Origin: an uncultured Oscillospiraceae bacterium
Lineage (GTDB): Bacteria; Bacillota; Clostridia; Oscillospirales; Oscillospiraceae
Length of the DNA stretch: 17,388 nucleotides
Reading direction: 5' to 3'
Assembly: GCA_947630345.1 (NCBI GenBank)
Contig: CANRHF010000020.1
Span: 1-17,388, forward strand
The position numbers and the translations under genes are program-made. The stretch's first letter is position 1, and every line of letters begins with the position of its first letter. Under the pieces are notes generated by a model that saw nothing but the letters and a program-made list of their open reading frames with translations, was not told the DNA's origin and searched no databases. Below are positions 1 to 6,145 of the stretch, piece by piece.

Positions 1-569
1 CCATCGGCGCGGGACTGCCGCCCTATGAGATCAAGGACATCATCTGCGTGGTGAAGGCCTATTCCTCCGCCGTGGGCGCTGGCGCATTTGTCAGCGAGAT
101 CTTTGGCGACGAGGCCCAGGCTCTGCGTCTCCACGGCGGGGACAAGGGCGAATTTGGCGCCACCACCGGCCGGCCTCGCCGGATGGGCTGGTTCGACTGC
201 GTCGCCACCCGCTACGGCGTCCAGATTCAGGGGGCCACCCAGGTGGCGCTGACGGTGGTGGATGCTCTGGGGTACCTGGATGAGATTCCTGTCTGTGTTG
301 CCTACCAGGTGGACGGCGAGACCATCGATCATTTCCCCACCACCCCCACCTTGGAGCGCTGCAAGCCGGTTTTGAAGACCTTCCCCGGCTGGAAGCAGGA
401 CATTCGGGGCATTCGCCGCTACCAGGATCTGCCTCAGGCCTGCCGGGACTATGTGGAGTTTATTGAGTCCCAGATCGGTGTTCCCATTACCATGGTCTCC
501 AACGGCCCCGGTCGGGAGGAGATCCTTCGGCGGGTCGCCGCAGTCAATACGCACCGGGACTGGCGGTAA
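1..569 (+). CDS. purA: Adenylosuccinate synthetase, C-terminal part (5' truncated by window edge)
   Basis: PurA makes adenylosuccinate from IMP, aspartate and GTP, the first committed step from IMP to AMP, in the cytoplasm. The reading frame is open from base 3 and runs to TAA at 567-569, giving about 188 residues of a protein that is normally about 425 long, so roughly the last 45 percent is present. Family hallmarks are visible: VVKAYSSAVGAGAF, then GEFGATTGRPRRMGWFD, the GTP/IMP-contacting segment, and near the end VSNGPGREE. The ATG at 48 is an internal methionine codon context, not a start, because the conserved frame continues upstream of it. A hairpin at 625-649 follows and nothing else shares its strand until 1547, so purA ends its transcript here. 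Identification is firm; the N-terminus and promoter are outside the window. Confidence 0.96.
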   Translation, partial: IGAGLPPYEIKDIICVVKAYSSAVGAGAFVSEIFGDEAQALRLHGGDKGEFGATTGRPRRMGWFDCVATRYGVQIQGATQVALTVVDALGYLDEIPVCVAYQVDGETIDHFPTTPTLERCKPVLKTFPGWKQDIRGIRRYQDLPQACRDYVEFIESQIGVPITMVSNGPGREEILRRVAAVNTHRDWR

Positions 570-624
570 TCGCTTTATCTGCTGGGCGTTCCCGGTATCG
601 TTTTTGCGTGCAAAGTATAGAATC

Positions 625-660
625 ACCCCCAGCCGATCTGGCTGGGGGTTCACCATTTTT
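625..660 (+). terminator. Intrinsic terminator after purA
   Basis: A perfect 10-bp stem (ACCCCCAGCC at 625-634 with GGCTGGGGGT at 640-649) encloses a 5-base loop. A T5 run follows at 656-660, offset from the stem by six bases. It lies 55 bases after the purA stop. The GNAT gene converges on it from the other side, so it may also act on that transcript, although no T-run follows it on the minus strand. Confidence 0.7.
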
Positions 661-707
661 ATCATCATGGATCCTCCAAAGGCTAGATTGATGGATTTTT
701 TGTCCCT

Positions 708-1142
708 TTATAAATTGTAAAATGTAAACCCCACCACCTCTTTTTCCGTCGCGGCAAAGGTCTTGTATTTTCCGTTCGTATATTCGCTCACGACCCGCTT
801 CCAGAAGCGCCGTGCGGGCAGATTGTTTTTCCACAGGGAAATTTCCCAGCCGCCGGGAAACCGGTCAAAAATGATCTTGGAGACAGCTCTACCGACACCT
901 TTTCGCCGGTATTTTTTCATCACGAAAAATTCGGCGATATCGTGGGGGCTCTCTAGTTCCTGATATTCGCCGCAAGACCGTACTAAAACCAGCCCGGCGA
1001 GCTTGCCGTCCACGCGGATAAAGAACGGATATCGGCCCGCTTCCTCCCAATAGTCGTCAATATGGGAATAGCCAAAGTATCCGTTTTCATTGACGTCGTC
1101 ATTGGAAAACTCCGAAAAATCATAACTGTATAATTCCATCAT
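708..1142 (-). CDS. GNAT-family N-acetyltransferase
   Basis: This is a 144-residue predicted acetyl-CoA-dependent N-acetyltransferase; the substrate cannot be read from the sequence. The acetyl-CoA pyrophosphate-binding motif A is clear: strand DIAEFFVMKKYR (68-79) followed by RRKGVGR (79-85) and the helix AVSKIIFDRFP. The C-terminal part (WEISLWKNNLPARRFWKR) matches the motif B region, where an Asn and an aromatic residue pack near the cofactor. Two ATG codons lie in tandem (1140-1142 and 1137-1139) and no strong ribosome site precedes either, so the exact start is uncertain by one codon and expression may be weak. The gene stands alone, with its own promoter at 1248-1276. Its base composition is AT-richer than most neighbours, which hints at separate acquisition. 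Family assignment is good, substrate unknown. Confidence 0.88.
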   Translation of the reverse strand: MMELYSYDFSEFSNDDVNENGYFGYSHIDDYWEEAGRYPFFIRVDGKLAGLVLVRSCGEYQELESPHDIAEFFVMKKYRRKGVGRAVSKIIFDRFPGGWEISLWKNNLPARRFWKRVVSEYTNGKYKTFAATEKEVVGFTFYNL

Positions 1143-1247
1143 CTAAACGAACACCGGTTTTTGTTCGATCAAGATGGGTTCAATCCTAATATCCATAAAA
1201 AACTCCGTGAAATCCAAAATTTTCCGAACCACCGCTCGACCGCTTCT

Positions 1248-1276
1248 ATTATAGCATTCCACGGAGAAGAAGTCTA
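1248..1276 (-). promoter_or_regulatory. Sigma-A-type promoter for the GNAT gene
   Basis: On the minus strand, TAGACT (1271-1276, four of six to TTGACA) is followed after exactly 17 bases by a perfect TATAAT (1248-1253). The predicted RNA start is near 1241, giving a leader of about 100 bases before the GNAT start. Confidence 0.6.
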
Positions 1277-1438
1277 CCGCCTGTTGCTTCGTTCGAGCCG
1301 AATTGAAACCGCCTCCAGCACTGGCGGGGTTGGGGGTGGTTTCTGTCTGGTAGAGTTGAAAAATATAAAAATGGAATTGATTTTGCCCATAGAAAAATAT
1401 GACGGAAAACGATGATAAAATTTGGTGGATTTTTTCCC

Positions 1439-1467
1439 TTGCATTGGAAGAAATTGGCCCGTATAAT
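1439..1467 (+). promoter_or_regulatory. Candidate promoter for the MBOAT-SGNH operon
   Basis: TTGCAT (1439-1444, a partial -35) is followed after 17 bases by a perfect TATAAT (1462-1467). The RNA would start near 1474, downstream of the ATG-like codon at 1412, which supports the later start at 1547. Confidence 0.5.
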
Positions 1468-1546
1468 AATTACTGTAAAGTTGTTATGTAAATTATCGGG
1501 CTGCCAGACCATGGCCCCGTGGGAGATAGAGATAGGCGGAGAGGGA

Positions 1547-2890
1547 ATGCAGTTCAACAGTATTGAATTTTTATGTCTTTTTTTGCCACTTTTTTTGGCA
1601 ATTTACTATATTTTTCCCGTTGCTTGGCGAAAATATCTGCTGATTTTTGGAAGCCTGCTGTTTTATTTCTTCTCCGCGGGCCAATCGGCTCCTTGGCTGG
1701 GCTTGGTATGGATGGGCGTGCTGCTCCTAATTACCCTGGCGACCTGGTTTTTGGGCCGGCTGCTGGAAAAGCCCGGAAGGGGCTGGCTTTTGGGCCTGAC
1801 GCTGGGCGTTTTGTTTGCCGCCCTGGCTTTCTGCAAGGTCTTTCAGGGAGGCGCTTGGCTGCCGCCGGGGATGAGCTTCTACCTGTTTGGGGTGAGCGCC
1901 TATCTCATTGACGTGTACCGGGGCCGCCTGCGGGCGGAAACCGATCTGGGAAGCTACACCGCCGGCGTGGTGATGTTTCCCAAGCTGCTCTCCGGCCCCA
2001 TCGCCAATCCCGCCAGCCTCCAGTATCAGATGGACCGGCCCCGCCGGAGTCTGGAGGAGATCCACCGGGGACTGGGTGAGCTGATCCTGGGCCTGTCGAT
2101 GAAGGTGATCTTGGGGGACCGGCTGGGGAGCCTGTGGGCCCAGGCCCGGACCGTGGGCTACGACGGCATTTCCACCGGCTTTGCCTGGCTGGCCCTGCTG
2201 GCCTTTGCCCTGCGGCTGTACCTGGATTTCTGGGGTTACAGTCTGATGGCCATGGGCTTGGGCCGGATGCTGGGCTTCCACCTGCCTCGGAATTTCCGGG
2301 AGCCCTACCGGGCCAAGTCCGTGTCGGAATTTTACCGGCGGTGGCACATCACCCTGAACCAGTGGTTCCGGGAGTATCTGTACATTCCCCTGGGCGGCAA
2401 CCGGAAGGGGACCGTCCGAACCATGATGAACCTTGCGATCGTCTGGGCCGCCACCGGCTTTTGGCACGGGGTAGGGGGGAACTATCTGATCTGGGCGGCC
2501 TTTTTGTGCCTGCTGATCATGAATGAGCGGCTCTGGCTGGGAAAATTCCTGGAAAAAAGCCGGGTGCTTTGCCATATCTATACGATTGGGGCGATCCTGC
2601 TCAGCTGGGTTCCCTTCGCCATTGGCGACCTGGGAGAGATGACCGCCTTCCTGGGGAAACTGTTCGGCCTGGGGACTGCTCTGAATCCCGGGGACGCGCT
2701 GCCGCTGCTGATCCGGTACGGCTGGCTGCTGCTTGCCGGGTGCCTGCTGGCGACGCCTCTGCCCCGGAAGGTATGGCAGCTCCTCCGCCGGAGCTGGGTG
2801 GGAGATGTGGCGCTGTTTGTTCTGTTTTGGGTGGTGGTGTATTTTTTGGCCACCTCGGCCCAGGATCCCTTCCAGTATTTTCGGTTTTGA
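1547..2890 (+). CDS. MBOAT-family membrane O-acyltransferase (AlgI/DltB/PatA-like)
   Basis: This 447-residue polytopic membrane protein is expected to move acyl groups, usually acetyl, across the membrane for O-acylation of a cell-surface polymer. Hydrophobic segments fill most of the chain. The family core is clear: FWGYSLMAMGLGRMLGF (228-244), RRWHITLNQWFREYLYIPLGG (264-284) and the catalytic-His motif FWHG (305-308, His307). The C-terminus, DPFQYFRF, is typical of the AlgI branch. I chose ATG 1547 because GGAGAGGG (1538-1545) sits just before it and the N-terminus MQFNSIEFLCLFLPLFLAIY is the usual family start. The longer frame from 1412 would begin before the predicted RNA start. The next gene begins 9 bases after the stop and encodes an SGNH partner, as in AlgI/AlgJ-X, PatA/PatB and DltB/DltD pairs. 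The acceptor polymer is unknown. Confidence 0.93.
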   Translation: MQFNSIEFLCLFLPLFLAIYYIFPVAWRKYLLIFGSLLFYFFSAGQSAPWLGLVWMGVLLLITLATWFLGRLLEKPGRGWLLGLTLGVLFAALAFCKVFQGGAWLPPGMSFYLFGVSAYLIDVYRGRLRAETDLGSYTAGVVMFPKLLSGPIANPASLQYQMDRPRRSLEEIHRGLGELILGLSMKVILGDRLGSLWAQARTVGYDGISTGFAWLALLAFALRLYLDFWGYSLMAMGLGRMLGFHLPRNFREPYRAKSVSEFYRRWHITLNQWFREYLYIPLGGNRKGTVRTMMNLAIVWAATGFWHGVGGNYLIWAAFLCLLIMNERLWLGKFLEKSRVLCHIYTIGAILLSWVPFAIGDLGEMTAFLGKLFGLGTALNPGDALPLLIRYGWLLLAGCLLATPLPRKVWQLLRRSWVGDVALFVLFWVVVYFLATSAQDPFQYFRF

Positions 2891-2899
2891 GGCGAGAGA

Positions 2900-4000
2900 A
2901 TGAAGAAGCGGTATTTGGCGCTGTTGTGCGCCATTGTCATCACACTGATTCTGGTGACCGGGATCGGGATCTATCTGAAATTTATCGTGCTGCTGCCTCT
3001 GGGTCTGGGGCAGGAGGACTTGGCGGTGGCGCTGCCCTTCCGGATGCTGGCGGATGAGGGACTGCGGTATTCCGTCCGGCTTGCCATGAACGCCACAGAC
3101 CCGCCGGCGGCTGCCGAGTCTACCGCGGCCCCCACCACCGAGGAAACCACCGAAGCGACCACGGAGGCTGCCACGGAAACTACTGCGGCGCCTACTACGG
3201 AACCAACTACAGAGCCTGCTACGGAACCAACTACAGAGCGTACCACGGAACCAACTACGGCGCCCACCACGGAACCAACTACGGCGCCCACCACGGAACC
3301 AGCTACCGAGGCAACCACTGCGCCCACCACCCCACCCTCCTCCGCGCCGACCCAGCCCCCTGTCACCGGGGAGACCTGGCGGTTCATCGAACCGCAGATC
3401 GACTTTGCAGCCAACGGCAAGGGGGACGCCTGGTTTGACGATGTGCTGTTTATCGGCGACTCCCGGGTTGTCGGCTTCCGGGACTATGCCCGCACCGGCG
3501 GGGCGGAGTATTTCTGTAACGTGGGGATGTCGGTGTTCCAGGTCATGGCGGGGATCCAATGCTCTGATCTGGGCTTCGAGGCCCAGAGCCTGGAGACCCT
3601 GCTCTCCCATCGCCGTTACGGAAAAATCATCATCAGTCTGGGCATCAACGAGTGCGGCTATCCCCTGTCCAGCTTCCGCAGCGCCTATGCCGAGCTGCTG
3701 CAAACGGTAAAGACGCTGCAGCCCGGCGCGACCATTATTCTCCAGGGCATCCTGGGGGTGACCCGGGGCTATGCCGGGGACCGAAGCTATTTCTATCCGG
3801 ATAATCTCAGCAGGTTTAACGAAGTGATCAAATCCATGACGGGAAACGGCGTTTACTACATCGATCCCAACACCCTGTTTTCCGACCCGGATGGGTATTT
3901 GTATACTTCCATCTCCGGCGACGGCTGCCACCCCACCGGCAAATACTACCGGATGTGGGCGGACTGGATCAGCTACGCCATCGCCCAGCTGGGGATTTAG
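2900..4000 (+). CDS. Membrane-anchored SGNH/GDSL hydrolase-like protein with Thr/Pro repeat stalk
   Basis: The 366-residue protein has an N-terminal signal-anchor helix (about 5-32). A Thr/Pro/Glu/Ala-rich low-complexity stalk (about 74-155) follows, then an extracellular SGNH domain (about 178-362). Catalytic blocks are visible: block I FIGDSR (184-189, nucleophile Ser188), block III GINE (248-251, a variant of GxND with Glu for Asp) and block V DGCH (341-344, Asp341 and His344). GAGGCGAGAG precedes ATG 2900, 9 bases after the MBOAT stop, so the two are surely one operon. By analogy with PatB or AlgX/AlgJ, it likely completes acyl transfer to, or removal from, a wall polymer outside the cell. 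Acylesterase activity alone is an alternative. Fold and topology are well supported; the substrate is inferred from context only. Confidence 0.9.
   Translation: MKKRYLALLCAIVITLILVTGIGIYLKFIVLLPLGLGQEDLAVALPFRMLADEGLRYSVRLAMNATDPPAAAESTAAPTTEETTEATTEAATETTAAPTTEPTTEPATEPTTERTTEPTTAPTTEPTTAPTTEPATEATTAPTTPPSSAPTQPPVTGETWRFIEPQIDFAANGKGDAWFDDVLFIGDSRVVGFRDYARTGGAEYFCNVGMSVFQVMAGIQCSDLGFEAQSLETLLSHRRYGKIIISLGINECGYPLSSFRSAYAELLQTVKTLQPGATIILQGILGVTRGYAGDRSYFYPDNLSRFNEVIKSMTGNGVYYIDPNTLFSDPDGYLYTSISGDGCHPTGKYYRMWADWISYAIAQLGI
3197..3316 (+). repeat. Five-copy 24-bp tandem repeat coding the Thr/Pro stalk
   Basis: The motif ACGGAACCA recurs with exact 24-base spacing at 3197, 3221, 3245, 3269 and 3293, and each unit encodes an 8-residue block of the form TEPTTxxx (residues 100-139). 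Units three and four differ only at their first codon neighbourhood and are nearly identical, so copy number could change by slippage without a frameshift. Confidence 0.9.
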
Positions 4001-4035
4001 ACGGGAACAGGGCCCTGGGGAGCAAGAATAGTTTT

Positions 4036-4065
4036 CCAGCCGGTACGTGCGTGCGTACCGGCTGG
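4036..4065. terminator. Hairpin between convergent genes, candidate terminator
   Basis: A perfect 12-bp stem (CCAGCCGGTACG at 4036-4047 with CGTACCGGCTGG at 4054-4065) encloses a 6-base loop. It follows the SGNH gene by 35 bases and faces the end of the minus-strand membrane protein gene. The T content after it (ATGTTGTCTG) is weak, so termination strength is uncertain. Confidence 0.5.
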
Positions 4066-4134
4066 ATGTTGTCTGATCTGCCCAAAAAGGGATCCATCAG
4101 AAATCCCACGGAAAACAGCCTCGGCCGTTCCGAT

Positions 4135-4941
4135 CTACAGCACCTGATGGACCAGATACCACACGATGGCCAGAATGATGAGCAGGGGAAGGTAGGCGAT
4201 CAGCGCGGCGCTGGCGATGGAGATCACAGTGACGCCGATGGAATTGAGGGCGTACACCAGGGCGCAGAGGAGGCCCGTGGTCAAAATGGCCTTGGACAGC
4301 TCCTTGCCCACCAGGGTGGCGAAGAAGAAGGTGTACAACGCCCCGATGATGGGGTTGACGCTGGCAATGGCGACCCCCACCAGCAGCTTCAGCGCGCCTA
4401 CCGCCAGGGTCACCACCAGAATCCCCAGCAGCACCGCCGGGGCATAGGTCCAGATCCCTTCCGGGACGAAGTAGTAGAGGATCGCGATGGCCGCCAGGTG
4501 GAGCAGCATTCCCACCGCCACGGTAAGGCACCGGAAAAAGAGCCAGCTGAACAGGCCCTTGCCGTCGGGGAGCCAGGTGTCCACCAGGTTGATGAGGAAC
4601 GCCAGAATGATCATGCTCAGAATGTTGGAACAGATGGCGGGAAATTCCGCCCTCGCGAAGGAGAAGATCACCAGGTTGTCCCCCTGAAATTCTACAAAGG
4701 GCAGGGGGGAGAGAATACCCCGAAATTCCGCCCCGGCGGAGTACAGCGCCACACTGGCGGCGTAGATAAACAAAATTCCTACGGCGGCGGACACGGCGTG
4801 GTTCAATCCGGAGCGTTTGCCGAAGATTACCCGGCCTACCAGGCCCAGCAGGAAGCTGCCCAGCACGGCGATCAGGGACGCCTCCAGGAACAGCTCGATG
4901 TTCAGGCCCTCCAGATTGATAAAATCTGACAGGAAATCCAA
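4135..4941 (-). CDS. Polytopic membrane protein of unknown function (TTG start)
   Basis: I do not recognise the family. The 268-residue product has about seven or eight hydrophobic segments, roughly at 17-40, 46-68, 104-120, 130-158, 166-190, 191-212, 218-234 and 236-262, with few charged residues between them. An acidic/aromatic loop at 71-100 is probably outside. The start is TTG at 4939-4941, supported by AAGGAGG (minus strand, 4949-4955) seven bases upstream and by the lack of any early ATG in frame. It follows rplL on the same strand with a 64-base gap containing a hairpin without a T-run, so read-through from the ribosomal operon is possible. No catalytic or transport signature is visible. 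It could be a transporter-like or CvpA-like protein, but I cannot support either. Confidence 0.75.
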   Translation of the reverse strand: MDFLSDFINLEGLNIELFLEASLIAVLGSFLLGLVGRVIFGKRSGLNHAVSAAVGILFIYAASVALYSAGAEFRGILSPLPFVEFQGDNLVIFSFARAEFPAICSNILSMIILAFLINLVDTWLPDGKGLFSWLFFRCLTVAVGMLLHLAAIAILYYFVPEGIWTYAPAVLLGILVVTLAVGALKLLVGVAIASVNPIIGALYTFFFATLVGKELSKAILTTGLLCALVYALNSIGVTVISIASAALIAYLPLLIILAIVWYLVHQVL

Positions 4942-4948
4942 GGGGCTA

Positions 4949-4955
4949 CCTCCTT
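4949..4955 (-). promoter_or_regulatory. Ribosome binding site fixing the TTG start
   Basis: AAGGAGG on the minus strand, 7 bases before TTG at 4939-4941. It is the only strong site near the 5' end of this frame and decides the start of the 268-residue membrane protein. Confidence 0.8.
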
Positions 4956-4964
4956 AGAACGCAC

Positions 4965-4991
4965 GGTGGCCCCGCGAAAGGCGGGGCCACC
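4965..4991 (-). terminator. GC-rich hairpin between rplL and the membrane protein gene
   Basis: A perfect 11-bp stem (GGTGGCCCCGC at 4965-4975 with GCGGGGCCACC at 4981-4991) has a GAAAG loop. It lies 15 bases after the rplL stop. On the minus strand it is followed by GTGCGTTCT, not a T-run, so it may attenuate, pause or protect the 3' end of the rplJL message rather than stop transcription fully. Confidence 0.5.
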
Positions 4992-5005
4992 AAAGAATGG
5001 AAAAA

Positions 5006-5380
5006 TTACTTCATCTCGGCCTCGGCGCCGGCTTCCTTCAGATCGTTGACCAGCTTCTCGGCGTCTTCCTTGGAAATGCCTTCCTTCAGGGTCTTGGGGC
5101 AGTTGTCCACCAGCTCCTTGGCGTCCTTCAGGCCAAGGCCGGTAACGGCGCGGACGACCTTGATAACGCCCAGCTTGGAGGCGCCGGGGGACTTCAGGAT
5201 GACGTCGAACTCCGTCTTCTCCTCTTCCACGGGAGCGGCGGCCACAGCGGGACCGGCAACGGCGGCGGCAGCGGCGGAAACGCCGAAAACTTCCTCCAGG
5301 GTATGGACCAGCTCGGACAGCTCCAGCACGGTCAGGCCCTTGACTTCTTCTACGAGCGCAGTGATCTTTTCACTAGCCAT
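5006..5380 (-). CDS. rplL: 50S ribosomal protein L7/L12
   Basis: This is the 124-residue stalk protein that recruits translation factors to the ribosome; dimers bind the L10 C-terminus. The order is standard: N-terminal dimerisation helices (MASEKITALVEEVKGLTVLE onward, 1-33), an Ala-rich hinge (about 34-55), and the C-terminal domain with EFDVILKSPGASKLGVIKVV and TGLGLKDAKELVDNCP. AGGAGG lies 9 bases before ATG 5380. It follows rplJ by 54 bases on the same strand, as is usual. No rpoB follows, which is unusual (see findings). Confidence 0.98.
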   Translation of the reverse strand: MASEKITALVEEVKGLTVLELSELVHTLEEVFGVSAAAAAVAGPAVAAAPVEEEKTEFDVILKSPGASKLGVIKVVRAVTGLGLKDAKELVDNCPKTLKEGISKEDAEKLVNDLKEAGAEAEMK

Positions 5381-5434
5381 GGTATTGTTCCTCCTAAAAT
5401 TAGATTATTTTGAAAAGTGGGTTGGGTTTGACCG

Positions 5435-5962
5435 TTACGCCTCGGGGGCGGGTTCCTCGGTCTTGGGGCCTTCCTTCTGCTCCCGGATCTGGTCCAGGAC
5501 AAAGGCCAGGCTGGAAATGGGCGCCAGGAATGTGCCGAGCACCTGGGCCACCAGAGCGTTCTTGCTGGGCAGCTCGCCGAAGCCGTTGAGCTGATCCGCG
5601 GTGAGGACGGAGCCCTCTACTACGCCGCCTTTGATGGTCAGGATGTTCTTGTTCTTCCGGGCAAACTCGCACACGATGCGGGCGGGGGCAATGGGGTCGC
5701 CGGTGGTGCAGGCCATAGCGGTGGTACCGTTGAGGACCTCGTCAAAGTCATAACCGGCGTTGCGGGCGGCGAACCGGGTCAGGGTATTCTTCACGATGGC
5801 GTATTCCACCCCGGCCTCCCGGAACTGCTGCCGCAGAGCGGTATCCTGGGCCACGGTGATTCCCTTGTAGTCCACGAACACCACGGAGGTCGATTCCTTC
5901 ATCTTCCCGGTCAGGGTCTCGACAACGGCCTTCTTGCTCTCCAGAACCTTTGCGTTGGGCAT
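5435..5962 (-). CDS. rplJ: 50S ribosomal protein L10
   Basis: L10 (175 residues, normal length) anchors the L7/L12 stalk on 23S rRNA. Typical features are MPNAKVLESKKAVVETL at the N-terminus, SVVFVDYKGITVAQ, the segment AIVKNTLTRFAA (74-85 region) and the C-terminal helix that binds L12. GGAGGTG on the minus strand precedes ATG 5962 by about 9 bases. The leader upstream (5980-6084) matches the L10 leader RNA, so translation or transcription is probably feedback-controlled by the L10-L12 complex. The operon has its own strong promoter at 6091-6119. Confidence 0.98.
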   Translation of the reverse strand: MPNAKVLESKKAVVETLTGKMKESTSVVFVDYKGITVAQDTALRQQFREAGVEYAIVKNTLTRFAARNAGYDFDEVLNGTTAMACTTGDPIAPARIVCEFARKNKNILTIKGGVVEGSVLTADQLNGFGELPSKNALVAQVLGTFLAPISSLAFVLDQIREQKEGPKTEEPAPEA

Positions 5963-5977
5963 TGCATTTTCACCTCC

Positions 5978-6084
5978 ATAAAAAATGTCTTCCCGCCAAA
6001 AGACAGAAAGACACGCAAAAAAACATTCTTTTTACGCACCTCGGCAGGATTTACGGCAAACTGCCACCTGCTGTCTCTGGCAAC
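5978..6084 (-). ncRNA. Ribosomal protein L10 leader (autoregulatory element)
   Basis: The untranslated leader of rplJ on the minus strand carries the recognisable L10-leader core: AGACAGCAGGTGGC (about 6077-6064) paired across a loop with ATCCTGCCGAGGT (6050-6038). In Bacillota this structure binds the L10(L12)4 complex. A short terminator-like hairpin with a T6 run closes the leader just before the ribosome site. Boundaries are approximate. Confidence 0.85.
5980..6005 (-). terminator. Candidate attenuator terminator in the L10 leader
   Basis: On the minus strand TGTCTT (6005-6000) can pair with AAGACA (5991-5986) around an 8-base loop, directly followed by six T (5985-5980). It lies between the L10-binding core and the rplJ ribosome site. 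The 6-bp stem is weak, consistent with a conditional terminator. Confidence 0.55.
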
Positions 6085-6090
6085 TTCCTA

Positions 6091-6119
6091 AGTATAGCAA
6101 AAAGCCCTTGAATTGTCAA
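6091..6119 (-). promoter_or_regulatory. Strong sigma-A promoter of rplJL
   Basis: On the minus strand a perfect TTGACA (6114-6119) and TATACT (6091-6096) are separated by exactly 17 bases. Predicted RNA start is near 6084. The -35 element lies inside the loop and stem of the hairpin at 6097-6130. Confidence 0.88.
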
Positions 6120-6130
6120 GGGCTTTTTGC
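6097..6130. terminator. Bidirectional-type terminator after the metallopeptidase gene, overlapping the rplJ promoter
   Basis: A perfect 14-bp stem (GCAAAAAGCCCTTG at 6097-6110, CAAGGGCTTTTTGC at 6117-6130) with a 6-base loop. The A5/T5 tracts inside the arms make it terminator-like in both directions. It begins 16 bases after the metallopeptidase stop on the minus strand, which is its likely client. Confidence 0.78.
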
Positions 6131-6145
6131 GGTTTTTTCCGCTAT

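Larger units (their letters stand above)
1143..1546. other. AT-rich intergenic region with divergent promoters
   Basis: These 404 bases hold no convincing gene. They contain a minus-strand promoter for the GNAT gene (1248-1276) and a plus-strand promoter for the MBOAT gene (1439-1467). An 84-codon frame at 1161-1415 starts at TTG, lacks a ribosome site and overlaps the minus-strand promoter, so I treat it as chance. Confidence 0.6.

Noticed and set aside
1309..1327. Short CCGCC/GGCGG inverted repeat in the intergenic gap
   Set aside because: Only 5 bp with a 9-base loop, no T-run and no gene ending nearby.
1161..1415. 84-codon plus-strand frame in the AT-rich gap
   Set aside because: TTG start, no ribosome site, crosses a good minus-strand promoter, and the product looks like random sequence.
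1412..1546. Longer N-terminus for the MBOAT protein
   Set aside because: The predicted RNA start (about 1474) lies after it, the extra 45 residues are not family-like, and ATG 1547 has a good ribosome site.
3150..3340. Direct repeats suggesting a CRISPR array
   Set aside because: The period is only 24 bases with no unique spacers, and it lies in frame inside a gene as a Thr/Pro stalk.
1727..3931. 734-codon open frame on the minus strand opposite the MBOAT and SGNH genes
   Set aside because: It is antisense to two clear genes, is rich in Gln/Pro/Gly/Arg as expected from reading GC-rich codons backwards, and has no recognisable domain.
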